In this document: one piece after another, positions 53,583-64,000 of the stretch
How positions within the stretch are numbered: the stretch's first letter is position 1
How the letters are laid out: every line of letters starts with the position of its first letter
NCBI GenBank assembly: GCA_913775315.1
Contig: CAJYIX010000010.1
Coordinates: forward strand, 1 to 64,000
Length of the DNA stretch: 64,000 nucleotides
Direction of reading: 5' to 3'
DNA from: an uncultured Sphingomonas sp.
GTDB taxonomy: Bacteria > Pseudomonadota > Alphaproteobacteria > Sphingomonadales > Sphingomonadaceae
Notes under the pieces: generated by a model
Told to the model about the DNA's origin: nothing
Database searches by the model: none
The model's input: the letters and a program-made list of their open reading frames with translations, nothing else
Made by a program: the position numbers and the translations under genes

Positions 53583-54437
53583 ATGAAGGCGCCTGCTCCC
53601 CGCTATGCCGTGAATGACGGCGTGATCGACGCGGCGACCGCGGCGATCGGTGCTGCACTGATCGAATCGCAGGACAAGGTCGGCGAAGTGACGCTGACCG
53701 TCACCCGCGACGGCCTGATCGGCGCGATGACGGCGCTGCGCGATACGCCGGGTCTCGAATATCAGCAACTGATGGAGATCGCCGGCGTCGACTATCCGGA
53801 GCGCGAGGAGCGCTTCGACGTCTGCTATCACCTGCTCAGCGTCACCCGGAACCATCGCCTGCGCGTCCGCGTGACCGCCAGCGAGGAGACGCCGGTGCCG
53901 AGCGTGACGGGCCTGTGGCCGGTCGCCAACTGGCTGGAGCGCGAGGTTTACGACATGTTCGGCGTGCTGTTCGACGGACACCCGGACCTGCGCCGCATCC
54001 TTACCGACTATGGTTTCCGCGGGCATCCGTTCCGCAAGGACTTCCCGCTCTCGGGCTTCGTCGAGCTGCGATACTCGGAAGAAGCCAAGCGCGTGGTCTA
54101 TGAGCCGGTGCAGCTGGCGCAGGACTTCCGCAATTTCGAGTTCATGAGCCCGTGGGAAGGCGCGCAGTACGTGCTGCCCGGCGACGAGAAGGCGGCCGCC
54201 GCTGCTCCGCCCGCGCCGCCGCCCGCCAAGCCTGAGGCCAAGGGCGCGCCGACGCCGCTCGACGCGGACCGGATCGTGCGCGCCGACGATGCCAAGGCGC
54301 CCGGCCCGCAGGCGACCGAGACCAAGGTGACCGACACCCCCGCCGACACCGGCGCGGGCAAGGCCGATCCGGGGAACAAGGCGGCTGAGAAGCCCGCCGA
54401 CCCGGACGTTCCCTCGAAGGACGGGGACAAGGAATGA
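53583..54437 (+). CDS. nuoC: NADH-quinone oxidoreductase subunit C with long low-complexity tail
   Basis: From the ATG at 53583 the product has 284 residues. Residues 1 to about 200 are NuoC, with [40 protein letters not shown] and a [10 protein letters not shown] end. The last 80 or so residues are a Pro/Ala/Lys/Asp-rich disordered tail ([20 protein letters not shown] and on) not needed in the standard fold. It is not a NuoCD fusion, since nuoD follows as its own gene with a four-base overlap. Confidence 0.94.
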   Translation: MKAPAPRYAVNDGVIDAATAAIGAALIESQDKVGEVTLTVTRDGLIGAMTALRDTPGLEYQQLMEIAGVDYPEREERFDVCYHLLSVTRNHRLRVRVTASEETPVPSVTGLWPVANWLEREVYDMFGVLFDGHPDLRRILTDYGFRGHPFRKDFPLSGFVELRYSEEAKRVVYEPVQLAQDFRNFEFMSPWEGAQYVLPGDEKAAAAAPPAPPPAKPEAKGAPTPLDADRIVRADDAKAPGPQATETKVTDTPADTGAGKADPGNKAAEKPADPDVPSKDGDKE

Positions 54438-55669
54438 CCGAGACCGTAACCCAGCTGATGGACGCGCCGGGCCAGTCGCCCGAGAGTGCCGGCGACGTCG
54501 CGATCCAGAACTACACGATCAACTTCGGCCCGCAGCATCCCGCGGCGCACGGCGTGCTTCGCCTCGTCATGGAGATGGACGGCGAGGTGATCGAGCGGAT
54601 CGACCCGCATGTCGGCCTGCTCCACCGCGGTACCGAGAAGCTCTGCGAGTACAAGACGTACACGCAGGCGCTGCCGTACATGGACAGGCTCGACTATTGT
54701 TCGCCGCTCTGCATGGAGCACAGCTTCGTGCTGGCGGTCGAGAAGCTGCTCGACCTCGAAGTGCCGATCCGCGCCCAGTATCTGCGCGTGTTCTTCGCCG
54801 AGCTGACGCGCATCTGCAATCACATGCTCAACCTTGGGTCGCACGTCATGGACGTCGGCGCGATGACGCCGAACCTGTGGATGTTCGAGATCCGCGAAGA
54901 CTGCATGGGCTTTTTCGAGCGCATGTCGGGCGCGCGGATGCACCACAATTACCTGCGGCCGGGCGGCGTGCATCAGGACGTGCCGCTGGAGCTGCTGACC
55001 GACATCGCCGACTGGCTCGACACGCGCCTGCCGCAACTGTTCGGCGACGCGATCAGCCTGGTCGCCGAGAACCGCATCTTCAAGCAGCGCAACGTCGATA
55101 TCGCGATCGTCAGCCGCGAGGACGCGCTTAAGTGGGGCTTCTCGGGCCCGATGATCCGCGCGGCCGGCCTGCCCTGGGACCTGCGCAAGTCGCAGCCCTA
55201 TGACGTCTATGACCGCATGGAGTTCGACGTGCCCGTCGGCACCCGCGGCGACTGCTACGACCGGTTCATGGTCCGCGTCGAGGAAGTCTGGCAGTCGGCG
55301 CGCATCATGAAGCAGTGCCTGAACGAGATGCCGGAGGGGCCGATCGCCTCGATGGATCGCAAGGTGGTGCCGCCCAAGCGCGCCGAGATGAAGCGCTCGA
55401 TGGAAGCGCTCATCCATCACTTCAAGCTCTATACCGAGGGCTTCCACGTCCCCGCGGGCGAAGTCTATGTCGCGACGGAGAGCCCCAAGGGCGAGTTCGG
55501 CATCTACATGGTCTCCGACGGGTCCAACAAACCCTATCGCGTGAAGATCCGGCCGACCGCGTTCAGCCATCTCCAGGCAATGGACTTCATGAGCCGCGGG
55601 CACATGCTCGCCGACACCACCGCCATTCTGGGCGCGATGGATATCGTGTTCGGGGAGTGTGACCGCTGA
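54434..55669 (+). CDS. nuoD: NADH-quinone oxidoreductase subunit D
   Basis: The 411-residue 49-kDa-type subunit forms the quinone pocket with NuoB. Conserved stretches include [59 protein letters not shown] and the C-terminal [19 protein letters not shown]. The His of GPQHPAAHG and the Tyr of [15 protein letters not shown] are the expected quinone ligands. nuoE begins on the last base of its stop. Confidence 0.97.
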   Translation: MTETVTQLMDAPGQSPESAGDVAIQNYTINFGPQHPAAHGVLRLVMEMDGEVIERIDPHVGLLHRGTEKLCEYKTYTQALPYMDRLDYCSPLCMEHSFVLAVEKLLDLEVPIRAQYLRVFFAELTRICNHMLNLGSHVMDVGAMTPNLWMFEIREDCMGFFERMSGARMHHNYLRPGGVHQDVPLELLTDIADWLDTRLPQLFGDAISLVAENRIFKQRNVDIAIVSREDALKWGFSGPMIRAAGLPWDLRKSQPYDVYDRMEFDVPVGTRGDCYDRFMVRVEEVWQSARIMKQCLNEMPEGPIASMDRKVVPPKRAEMKRSMEALIHHFKLYTEGFHVPAGEVYVATESPKGEFGIYMVSDGSNKPYRVKIRPTAFSHLQAMDFMSRGHMLADTTAILGAMDIVFGECDR

Positions 55670-56337
55670 TGGCCGACGCAGCACCCATTCTCGACGAGGC
55701 CGAGGTCCGCGCACGCTGGGGCGAGTTCGCCTGGAACGAGGCGAATGCGGCCAAGGCGAAGGAAATCGTCGGCCGCTATCCCGCCGGGCGCCAGATGTCG
55801 GCGACGCTCCCCCTCCTCGACCTCGCCCAGCGGCAGGTCGGAGCGGAGACGCAGACGCAGGGCTGGCTGCCCGTGCCGGTGATCGAATATGTCGCGAGCT
55901 ATCTGGACATGCCGTATATCCGCGTGCTCGAGGTCGCGACCTTCTACACCATGTACAATATGGTACCCGTCGGCCGCTATCACGTGCAGGTCTGCGGCAC
56001 GACCCCGTGCATGCTGCGTGGGAGCGACGACGTGCTGGCGGCGTGCAAGAACCAGGGCCTCGTCAAGGGCAAGACCACGCCCGACGGCCTGTTCACGCTG
56101 ACCGAGGTCGAATGCATGGGCAATTGCGCCAATGCGCCGATGGTCCAGATCAACGACGACAATTTCGAGGATCTCGATTACGACAAGACCGTCGCGATCC
56201 TGTCTGCGCTGGCCAATGGCGAGACGCCGACGCCGGGGCCGCAGAACGGGCGCCACACCTCCGAGCCCGAGGGCGGGCCGACCACGCTGACCGAAATGGT
56301 CGGCGACAACCACGACTATCGGGGTGAGTGGGCGTGA
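55669..56337 (+). CDS. nuoE: NADH-quinone oxidoreductase subunit E
   Basis: The 222-residue thioredoxin-like subunit binds the N1a Fe2S2 cluster through VCGTTPCMLRG and EVECMGNCANAPMVQIND. The helical N-terminus has LPLLDLAQRQVG and VATFYTMYNMVPVGRYHVQ. A short Pro/Gly-rich extension (PTPGPQNGRHTSEPEGGPTT) ends the protein. The GTG of a small membrane gene overlaps its stop. Confidence 0.96.
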   Translation: MADAAPILDEAEVRARWGEFAWNEANAAKAKEIVGRYPAGRQMSATLPLLDLAQRQVGAETQTQGWLPVPVIEYVASYLDMPYIRVLEVATFYTMYNMVPVGRYHVQVCGTTPCMLRGSDDVLAACKNQGLVKGKTTPDGLFTLTEVECMGNCANAPMVQINDDNFEDLDYDKTVAILSALANGETPTPGPQNGRHTSEPEGGPTTLTEMVGDNHDYRGEWA

Positions 56338-56492
56338 ACCTGCTCGTCGCCATCGTCGTCTTCGTCGTCGCGATCTTCGTGCTCGTGGCGCTGTTGAAGG
56401 TCGCGTTCAGCCTGATCGTCGTGGGGCTGGGCCTCGCGCTGGCGGTGGCGGGTTATTTTCTGGCTGAAAAGCTGATTGGACAGGGACGCTGA
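56334..56492 (+). CDS. Small membrane protein inside the nuo operon (52 aa)
   Basis: A GTG overlapping the nuoE stop (GTGA) opens a 52-residue frame that ends just before nuoF. The text MNLLVAIVVFVVAIFVLVAL, then LKVAFSLIVVGLGLALAVAG and FLAEKLIGQGR, is one long or two short membrane helices with a basic tail. No family recognised. Tight coupling on both sides implies that it is made with complex I, perhaps as an accessory or assembly peptide. Confidence 0.7.
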   Translation: MNLLVAIVVFVVAIFVLVALLKVAFSLIVVGLGLALAVAGYFLAEKLIGQGR

Positions 56493-56495
56493 GCC

Positions 56496-57797
<1,302 letters not shown>

Positions 57798-57799
57798 GC

Positions 57800-58525
57800 A
57801 TGACGGCGGCGATCGCCCTTGCCATGATGCTGGCCGGCGCCGTGGGTGCGCAGGAAACGGGGACGCTCGTCAAGGGGCGGACGCCGTCGGCGCCGCTCAT
57901 GTCGGCGGTGCCGGCGAGGGAAACCGTGCGGACCGAAACCGTGCAAGCGGCAGCGGCGCCGGAAGCACTGGCGGCGGCGCGTTCGCTGGCGGCTTGTGCG
58001 GTTCGTCGCGACGGGGTGCGGGCAGGGCGCTTGCTCGCCGCGGGCGATGCCGCGTCGTTTGCCGCGGCGAGTTCAGCGCTGGCATCGACCATGTCGAACT
58101 GTGCCGGCTCGGCGCTGGCACCGAATGTCAGCGCTGGAAGCTTCCGCATGACCAACCGATCGCTCGTCAAATTGCTTTCGGAGGCGGACCTTGTCGGTGA
58201 CAAGCCGCCTTCGCTGACAGTCGCGGACGCGGCCGCGACACTCCCCGATCGCCCCTGGCTGGGCGAGGATCTGGGCGCGCGTGAGACGGATCTGCTCGCC
58301 ACGTGCCTTGTCAACGTGCAGCCCGAATGGACCAGTTACCTCGCCGTGACCCGCCCCGGCTCGCCTGAGGAAGCCAAGGGCTGGGCGCAGGTTGCGCCCC
58401 GGATCAACGAGTGCCTGACCAAGAACGTCACGCTCAAGACCAACAAGAGCCAGCTTCGCCTTGCGATCGCCGACGTCGTCTATCGGCGCGCGCATGGGGC
58501 CGTGCCCGTAAAGGCCGCGAACTGA
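57800..58525 (+). CDS. Secreted protein of unknown function between nuoF and nuoG
   Basis: The 241-residue product starts two bases after nuoF. A signal peptide (MTAAIALAMMLAGAVGAQET) is followed by an Ala-rich helical domain with several cysteines (LAACAVRRDG, STMSNCAGSAL, LLATCLVNVQPEW, INECLTKNV), which could form periplasmic disulfides. No family is recognised. A periplasmic protein in the middle of the complex I operon is unexpected, because NuoF and NuoG are cytoplasmic. Confidence 0.7.
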   Translation: MTAAIALAMMLAGAVGAQETGTLVKGRTPSAPLMSAVPARETVRTETVQAAAAPEALAAARSLAACAVRRDGVRAGRLLAAGDAASFAAASSALASTMSNCAGSALAPNVSAGSFRMTNRSLVKLLSEADLVGDKPPSLTVADAAATLPDRPWLGEDLGARETDLLATCLVNVQPEWTSYLAVTRPGSPEEAKGWAQVAPRINECLTKNVTLKTNKSQLRLAIADVVYRRAHGAVPVKAAN

Positions 58526-58580
58526 TGCGCGGCGCCGACCATCTTCATACCAATGCCGCACGTGCGGCCGGAAACAGCTG

Positions 58581-60587
58581 ATGCCTAAACTGAAAGTCGA
58601 TGGGATCGAGGTCGAGGTGCCGCAGGGGGCCACGGTGCTCCAAGCGTGCGAGGCGGCGGGGAAGGAGATTCCGCGCTTCTGCTATCACGAGCGGCTGTCG
58701 ATCGCCGGCAATTGCCGCATGTGCCTCGTCGAGGTGAAGCCCGGGCCGCCCAAGCCCCAGGCATCGTGCGCGCTGCCCGCCGCCGACAATCAGGAAGTGC
58801 GCACGGACTCGGCGATGGTGAAGGCCGCACGTGAGGGGGTGATGGAGTTCCTGCTCATCAACCACCCGCTCGACTGCCCGATCTGCGACCAGGGCGGCGA
58901 ATGCGACTTGCAGGACCAGACCATGGCCTATGGTCGCGGGGCGACGCGCTATACCGAGAACAAGCGCGCGGTGACCGAGAAGTACATGGGTCCGATCGTC
59001 AAGACGGTCATGACCCGCTGCATCCAGTGCACTCGCTGCGTCCGCTTTGCCGAAGAGGTTGCGGGCGTGGAGGAGATCGGCGCGATCTATCGCGGCGAGA
59101 ACATGCAGATCACCAGCTATCTCGAAAAGGCGGTGTCGAGCGAGCTCTCCGGCAACGTCGTCGACCTGTGCCCCGTGGGTGCGCTGACGTCGAAGCCCTA
59201 TGCGTTCAACGCGCGGCCGTGGGAATTGAAGAAGACGCTCGGCATCGACGTGATGGATGCGGTCGGCACCAACATCCGCATCGACAGCCGCGGGCGTCAG
59301 GTGCTCCGCGTCCTGCCGCGCGTCAACGAGGACGTGAACGAGGAATGGGCGCACGACAAGACGCGCCATCATGTCGACGGCCTCGTCCGCCGTCGTCTCG
59401 ACAAGCCGTACATCCGCAAGGACGGCAAGCTGACGCCCGCGAGCTGGGACGAGGCGTTCGCCGCGATCGCCGAGGTCGTGCGCACGGCCGGATCGTCGGT
59501 CGCCGCGATAGCGGGCGACATGGTCGATTGCGAGACGATGTTCGCCGCGAAGAAGCTGGTCGAGAGCTTCGGCTCGTCGCTGCTCGAGGGCCGGCAGACG
59601 GGCATGGCCTATGACGTGACCAACCTCGGCGCTGTCGCGTTCAACACGACGATCGCGGGGGTCGAGGAGGCCGACGCAATCCTGCTGGTGGGCTCGAACC
59701 TTCGCTGGGAAGCGCCGCTCATCAACACGCGGGTGCGCAAGGCGATCAAGAAGGGCGCGAAGGTGTTCGCGATCGGGCCGGAGACGGACCTGACCTACAA
59801 GGCGACGTGGCTGGGCGACGACCTGTCGCTGCTGGCCAAGCTGCCCGAGGCGGCGGCGGATGTGTTCGCGGCGGCGGCCAAGCCGATGATCGTCGTGGGG
59901 CCGGGTGCGCTCAAGAACGGGCATGGCGCGGCACTGGCGCTCGCCAAGTCGCTGAACGTGGTGCGCGACGGCTGGAACGGCTTCAACGTCGTCCACACCG
60001 CGGCGGCACGGATGGGCGCGCTGATGCTCGGTTATGCGCAGGCGGGCGGCATCGCCGACATCGTCGCGGCGGCGCCGAAGCTGACCTTCTTCCTGGGCGC
60101 TGACGAGGTCGATTTCGCGGCGTTCGAGGGCAGCTTCAAGGTCTATGTCGGCCATCACGGCGACAAGGGCGCGCATCACGCCGACGTGATCCTGCCCGCG
60201 GCGACCTATGCCGAGAAGCCCGGCACCTACGTCAATCTCGAGGGCCGCGTGCAGTTCAGCGAGCGGGCGGTGTTCGCCCCCGGCGAGGCGCGCGACGACT
60301 GGACGATCCTGCGCGCGCTGTCCGACGTGCTCGGTCGCCCGCTGCCGTTCGACGATTTCGCGGGCCTGCGCCGCGCGATGATCGCCGAGGTGCCGGCGCT
60401 GGGCCGCGAGGGGCTGGCCGGTTATGACTGGAACCCGCCGGCGATCGATGCCAAGGGCGAGGGGACGGTGACCTATCCGGTCGCCGACTTCTATCTCACC
60501 AACGCCATTTGCCGCGCGAGCCCGACGATGCAGCGCTGCTCGGTCGAACTGGTCCATGGCGAAGCGTTCGCGGAGGCGGCGGAATGA
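58581..60587 (+). CDS. nuoG: NADH-quinone oxidoreductase subunit G
   Basis: The 668-residue subunit relays electrons through clusters N1b, N4 and N5. The ferredoxin-like N-terminus has [19 protein letters not shown]; then [20 protein letters not shown] with the His-containing N5 region, [20 protein letters not shown] and [17 protein letters not shown]. The C-terminal half is the molybdopterin-oxidoreductase-like fold without cofactor. nuoH overlaps its end by four bases. Confidence 0.97.
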   Translation: MPKLKVDGIEVEVPQGATVLQACEAAGKEIPRFCYHERLSIAGNCRMCLVEVKPGPPKPQASCALPAADNQEVRTDSAMVKAAREGVMEFLLINHPLDCPICDQGGECDLQDQTMAYGRGATRYTENKRAVTEKYMGPIVKTVMTRCIQCTRCVRFAEEVAGVEEIGAIYRGENMQITSYLEKAVSSELSGNVVDLCPVGALTSKPYAFNARPWELKKTLGIDVMDAVGTNIRIDSRGRQVLRVLPRVNEDVNEEWAHDKTRHHVDGLVRRRLDKPYIRKDGKLTPASWDEAFAAIAEVVRTAGSSVAAIAGDMVDCETMFAAKKLVESFGSSLLEGRQTGMAYDVTNLGAVAFNTTIAGVEEADAILLVGSNLRWEAPLINTRVRKAIKKGAKVFAIGPETDLTYKATWLGDDLSLLAKLPEAAADVFAAAAKPMIVVGPGALKNGHGAALALAKSLNVVRDGWNGFNVVHTAAARMGALMLGYAQAGGIADIVAAAPKLTFFLGADEVDFAAFEGSFKVYVGHHGDKGAHHADVILPAATYAEKPGTYVNLEGRVQFSERAVFAPGEARDDWTILRALSDVLGRPLPFDDFAGLRRAMIAEVPALGREGLAGYDWNPPAIDAKGEGTVTYPVADFYLTNAICRASPTMQRCSVELVHGEAFAEAAE

Positions 60588-61645
60588 CGTCCTTCTTCCA
60601 ATCATTGGGGCTATCGTTCGAGGGGGCCTGGGCCGTCTCGACGATCGCCGGCATCCTGTTGATCGCCTTCCCCGTCATGCTGGCGGTGGCGATGATCATC
60701 TACGCCGACCGCAAGATCTGGGCGGCGATGGCGCTGCGCCGCGGCCCGAACGTGGTCGGGCCGTTCGGCCTGCTCCAGTCGTTCGCCGACGGCCTCAAGG
60801 TCTTCCTCCAGGAAACGATCATCCCGACCGGTGCGAACAAGGGCCTGTTCCTCCTCGCACCGATCATCACCTTCACCGTCGCGCTGATCGTGTGGGCAGT
60901 GGTGCCGTTCGACGTGGGCGTGGTGCTCGCCGACATCAATGTCGGGCTGCTCTACGTGCTCGCCGCCTCGTCGCTCGGCGTCTACGGCGTGATCCTCGCG
61001 GGTTGGGCATCGAACTCGAAATACCCCTTCTACTCGGCGATCCGCGCGGCGGCGCAGATGGTGAGCTATGAAGTCGCGATCGGCTTCGTGCTCGTGTCGA
61101 TCGTGCTCTGGGCGGGCAGCTTCAACCTGACGACGATTGTCGAGGCGCAGAAGAACGTCTGGGGGCTCGATTTCCTCCCGATCAACGGCTTCGGCTTCAA
61201 CCCGCTGCTGTTCCCGATGGCGGTGGTGTTCTTCATCTCGGCGCTGGCGGAGACGGCGCGCGCGCCGTTCGACCTGACCGAGGCGGAGTCGGAGCTGGTC
61301 GCGGGCTATCAGACCGAATATTCGTCGATGGCCTTCGCGCTCTACTGGCTCGGCGAATATGCCAACGTCATCCTGATGTGCATGCTGAACGCCGTCCTGT
61401 TCTGGGGTGGCTATCTGCCGCCGTTCGACTGGGCGCCGCTGTACGTCGTGCCGGGGATCATCTGGCTGTTCGCCAAGGCGTTCTTCTTCTTCTTTCTGTT
61501 CAGCTGGGTGAAGGCGACGGTGCCGCGCTATCGCTACGACCAGCTGATGCGGCTGGGCTGGAAGGTGTTCCTGCCCTTGAGCCTCACCTTCGTGTTCCTC
61601 GTGTCGGGCTTCCTGATGCTGACGCGATATGGAGTTCCGGCATGA
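60584..61645 (+). CDS. nuoH: NADH-quinone oxidoreductase subunit H
   Basis: From the ATG at 60584 the product has 353 residues with about eight membrane helices. Conserved loops are [54 protein letters not shown] and [19 protein letters not shown]. NuoH links the quinone chamber to the proton pump. It overlaps nuoG and nuoI by four bases each. Confidence 0.97.
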   Translation: MTSFFQSLGLSFEGAWAVSTIAGILLIAFPVMLAVAMIIYADRKIWAAMALRRGPNVVGPFGLLQSFADGLKVFLQETIIPTGANKGLFLLAPIITFTVALIVWAVVPFDVGVVLADINVGLLYVLAASSLGVYGVILAGWASNSKYPFYSAIRAAAQMVSYEVAIGFVLVSIVLWAGSFNLTTIVEAQKNVWGLDFLPINGFGFNPLLFPMAVVFFISALAETARAPFDLTEAESELVAGYQTEYSSMAFALYWLGEYANVILMCMLNAVLFWGGYLPPFDWAPLYVVPGIIWLFAKAFFFFFLFSWVKATVPRYRYDQLMRLGWKVFLPLSLTFVFLVSGFLMLTRYGVPA

Positions 61646-62127
61646 GCATCGCTCAGACCCTCAAGTCGTTCGCGCTGGCCGAGTTCGTCTCGGCCCACCT
61701 TCTGACGCTGAAGTATTTCTTCAAGCCCAAGGCGACGATCAACTACCCGTACGAGAAGAACCCGATCTCGCCCCGCTTCCGCGGCGAGCATGCGCTGCGC
61801 CGCTATCCCAATGGCGAGGAACGCTGCATCGCGTGCAAGCTGTGCGAGGCGGTGTGCCCGGCGCAGGCCATCACGATCGAGGCCGAGCCGCGCGACGACG
61901 GCAGCCGCCGCACGACGCGCTACGACATCGACATGACCAAGTGCATCTATTGCGGGCTGTGCCAGGAGGCGTGCCCCGTCGATGCGGTGGTCGAGGGGCC
62001 GAATTTCGAGTTCTCGACCGAGACGCGCGAAGAGCTGATCTATCACAAGGACAAGCTGCTCGCGAACGGCGACCGCTGGGAGCGCGCGATCGCCGCGAAC
62101 CTTGCCGCCGACGCCCCGTATCGCTAA
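61642..62127 (+). CDS. nuoI: NADH-quinone oxidoreductase subunit I
   Basis: The 161-residue subunit holds clusters N6a and N6b in two ferredoxin motifs: [20 protein letters not shown] and [20 protein letters not shown]. The N-terminal amphipathic segment ([20 protein letters not shown]) docks on the membrane arm. All eight cysteines are present. A 90-base gap, the longest inside this operon after the nuoG leader region, follows before nuoJ. Confidence 0.97.
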   Translation: MSIAQTLKSFALAEFVSAHLLTLKYFFKPKATINYPYEKNPISPRFRGEHALRRYPNGEERCIACKLCEAVCPAQAITIEAEPRDDGSRRTTRYDIDMTKCIYCGLCQEACPVDAVVEGPNFEFSTETREELIYHKDKLLANGDRWERAIAANLAADAPYR

Positions 62128-62152
62128 GCGGCGCGGGCATAAGGGGCCGACC

Positions 62153-62221
62153 ATGATTCACTACCACGCCGCGATGCGCGTCCGCGCGATCGCGGTTGCA
62201 AGCCGGGAGGCGTTCGCTTGA
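62153..62221 (+). CDS. Possible 22-codon leader ORF coupled to nuoJ
   Basis: An ATG at 62153, eight bases after AAGGGG, opens [22 protein letters not shown] and stops at a TGA that overlaps the TTG start of nuoJ (TTGA arrangement). Such coupling could recruit ribosomes to the weak nuoJ start. The peptide has no known relative that I recognise, and the frame could be chance. Confidence 0.35.
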   Translation: MIHYHAAMRVRAIAVASREAFA

Positions 62222-62829
62222 TCCAGGCCGTCGCCTTCTACCTGTTCGCGGCCATCGTCGTCCTGTCGGCGGCGATGGTGATTACCGCGCGCAATCCCGT
62301 GCATTCGGTGCTGTGGCTGATCCTGGCGTTCTTCAACGCCGCCGGCCTCATGGTGCTGGTCGGCGCCGAGTTCATCGCGATGCTGCTCGTCATCGTCTAT
62401 GTCGGCGCGGTCGCGGTGCTGTTCCTGTTTGTCGTGATGATGCTCGACATCGATTTCGCTGAGCTGCGTGCGGGCTTCGTCAAGTATCTGCCGATCGGCG
62501 TGGTGCTGGCGGTGGGTCTCGCGGCCGAGATCCTGATCGGTGTCGGCGCATGGTCGGCGGGCGGTATCGAGCTTTCGACGCGCATCGCGCCGATCGACGC
62601 CGCGGTGCCGAATATCGAGGCGATCGGGCGGCTGCTATACACCCGCTACCTGCTGGTGTTCGAGGGGGCGGGCCTCGTCCTCCTCGTCGCGATGATTGGT
62701 GCGATCGTGCTGACGCACCGCGAGCGCACGGGCGTCATCAAGCAGAACATCGCCCGCCAGGTCGCGCGCCGCTCCAAGGACGCGATCCGCAAGGTCAACC
62801 AGCCGGTGGGTCAGGGGGTCGAGCTGTGA
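62218..62829 (+). CDS. nuoJ: NADH-quinone oxidoreductase subunit J
   Basis: The 203-residue membrane subunit has about five helices and the family stretches [19 protein letters not shown] and [20 protein letters not shown] with the functional pi-bulge Gly/Tyr region. The start is a TTG with GGGAGG seven bases upstream. The C-terminus is long and basic ([20 protein letters not shown]). nuoK starts inside its stop. Confidence 0.95.
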   Translation: MIQAVAFYLFAAIVVLSAAMVITARNPVHSVLWLILAFFNAAGLMVLVGAEFIAMLLVIVYVGAVAVLFLFVVMMLDIDFAELRAGFVKYLPIGVVLAVGLAAEILIGVGAWSAGGIELSTRIAPIDAAVPNIEAIGRLLYTRYLLVFEGAGLVLLVAMIGAIVLTHRERTGVIKQNIARQVARRSKDAIRKVNQPVGQGVEL

Positions 62830-63131
62830 TCGGGCTGCATCATTATCTAACGGTGGGCGCGATCCTGTTCGCGCTCGGCGTCATGGGGATCTTCCTCAAC
62901 CGCAAGAATTTGATCGTCATCCTGATGGCGATCGAGCTCATCCTGCTGGCAGTGAACATCAACCTCGTTGCCTTTTCCGCCTTCCTCGGCGATCTGGTGG
63001 GACAGGTGTTCGCGATGTTCGTGCTGACCGTCGCGGCGGGCGAGGCGGCGATCGGGCTTGCCATCCTCGTCATCTACTTCCGTGGCCGCGGCAATATCGC
63101 GGTCGACGACGCCAACCGGATGAAGGGGTAA
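62826..63131 (+). CDS. nuoK: NADH-quinone oxidoreductase subunit K
   Basis: The 101-residue antiporter-like subunit starts at a GTG overlapping the nuoJ stop. It has three helices with [20 protein letters not shown] (the conserved membrane Glu in MAIELI) and [19 protein letters not shown] (the second Glu). Both proton-path glutamates are present. Length is normal. Confidence 0.96.
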   Translation: MIGLHHYLTVGAILFALGVMGIFLNRKNLIVILMAIELILLAVNINLVAFSAFLGDLVGQVFAMFVLTVAAGEAAIGLAILVIYFRGRGNIAVDDANRMKG

Positions 63132-63138
63132 CCATCTG

Positions 63139-64000
63139 GTGATCCAGGCAATCGTCTCCCTGCCGCTCATCGCCGCGATCGTCGCGGGGCTGGGCAATCG
63201 CGCGATCGGCAACGTCGCCGCCAAGTCGGTGACGACCGGCGCGCTCCTGATCGCGTGCCTTCTTTCCTGGCCGATCTTCCTCGGCTTCCTGTCGGGCAAC
63301 CGCGCGGCCGAGGTCGTTCACGTCCTCGACTTCATCAAGTCGGGCGGCATGGACGCCGCCTGGGCGCTGCGCGTCGACACGCTGACCGCGATCATGCTGG
63401 TGGTCATCACCACCGTCTCCGCGCTCGTCCACCTGTATAGCTGGGGCTATATGGCGGAGGACCCCGACCAGCCGCGCTTCTTCGCCTATCTGTCGCTGTT
63501 CACCTTCGCGATGCTGATGCTGGTGACTGCCGACAACCTCATCCAGATGTTCTTCGGGTGGGAGGGCGTCGGCCTTGCCAGCTATCTGCTGATCGGCTTC
63601 TGGTACAAGAAGCCGTCGGCACAGGCCGCGGCGATCAAGGCGTTCGTCGTCAACCGGGTCGGCGACCTCGGCTTCATGCTCGGCATCTTCGGCACGTATC
63701 TGGTCTTCAACACCATCTCGATCCCGGCGATCCTCGAGGCAGCGCCTTCGATGGCCGGATCGACGATCGGTTTCCTCGGCTACCGCCTCGACACGATGAC
63801 GGTGCTGTGCCTGCTGCTGTTCGTCGGTGCGATGGGCAAGTCGGCGCAGCTCGGCCTGCACACCTGGCTCCCCGACGCGATGGAGGGGCCGACCCCGGTG
63901 TCGGCGCTGATCCACGCCGCGACGATGGTCACGGCGGGCGTGTTCATGGTCTGCCGCCTGTCGCCGATGTTCGAGGTGTCGCCGACCGCGCTCACCGTCG
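63139..64000 (+). CDS. nuoL: NADH-quinone oxidoreductase subunit L (5' part, runs off the window)
   Basis: A GTG at 63139 begins [20 protein letters not shown], and the frame stays open to the window edge (287 codons). Antiporter-family motifs are present: [40 protein letters not shown] (with the key Glu in GWEGVG), and [20 protein letters not shown] with [12 protein letters not shown]. The C-terminal half with the lateral helix lies outside. NuoM and NuoN should follow. Confidence 0.95.
   Translation, partial: MIQAIVSLPLIAAIVAGLGNRAIGNVAAKSVTTGALLIACLLSWPIFLGFLSGNRAAEVVHVLDFIKSGGMDAAWALRVDTLTAIMLVVITTVSALVHLYSWGYMAEDPDQPRFFAYLSLFTFAMLMLVTADNLIQMFFGWEGVGLASYLLIGFWYKKPSAQAAAIKAFVVNRVGDLGFMLGIFGTYLVFNTISIPAILEAAPSMAGSTIGFLGYRLDTMTVLCLLLFVGAMGKSAQLGLHTWLPDAMEGPTPVSALIHAATMVTAGVFMVCRLSPMFEVSPTALTV

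Overview
The window is a high-GC chromosomal segment of an alphaproteobacterium, most likely a sphingomonad (Sphingomonas or a close relative). Supporting signs are a fused thiS-thiG gene, a complete NuoA-to-NuoL complex I operon, the back-to-back pairing of a ubiquinol-cytochrome c chaperone gene with bamE, a PccR-controlled propionyl-CoA operon, and many alphaproteobacterial small genes. No gene-free stretch exceeds about 300 bases, and no CRISPR array or rRNA was seen.

Bases 1-6236 look like an accessory block. They hold the 3' end of an IS5-family transposase, a YqiJ/flotillin pair, an arsenic operon (arsR-arsC-acr3-arsH) and a decayed gene with an in-frame stop. The block ends exactly at the 3' end of a tRNA-Thr gene, a classic island integration point. 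Bases 6237-16000 return to housekeeping content: small lipoproteins, msrA, galE, a TonB receptor with a Zur-like box, tRNA-Arg, a deaminase, accBC, aroQ, thiSG and csbD. Bases 15800-27400 are mainly metabolic: an esterase/TPP-enzyme/beta-hydroxylase cluster on the minus strand, a 3-oxoacid CoA-transferase whose two subunit genes flank a lipoprotein phosphatase, then a cupin, an MFS transporter, an S10 peptidase and a class II aldolase.

Bases 27385-38460 form a propionyl-CoA to succinyl-CoA module. PccR is divergent from pccB; then follow methylmalonyl-CoA epimerase, an enoyl-CoA hydratase, methylmalonyl-CoA mutase, biotin synthase and pccA. PccB/PccA carboxylate propionyl-CoA, the epimerase and mutase finish the route, and BioB supplies the biotin of PccA. 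TTTGCAA motifs, matching the PccR operator known in Rhodobacter, lie between pccR and pccB. Embedded in the module are a lipoprotein and a two-gene ribbon-helix-helix/coiled-coil cassette with its own promoter and a perfect inverted repeat. A palindromic repeat has been captured as the 3' end of bioB.

Bases 38471-51665 carry envelope and assembly genes: YceD, the bc1 chaperone, BamE, an RcnB-like protein, an NfrB-like glycosyltransferase with an NfrA-C-like barrel protein, a TauE permease with its partner, a HerA-type ATPase, a TlpA thioredoxin, class I aldolase, thiE, an L,D-transpeptidase, an M23 peptidase and efp. After suhB and a Fur-like palindrome, nuoA-B-C-D-E-(small membrane protein)-F-(secreted protein)-G-H-I-J-K-L runs off the right edge.
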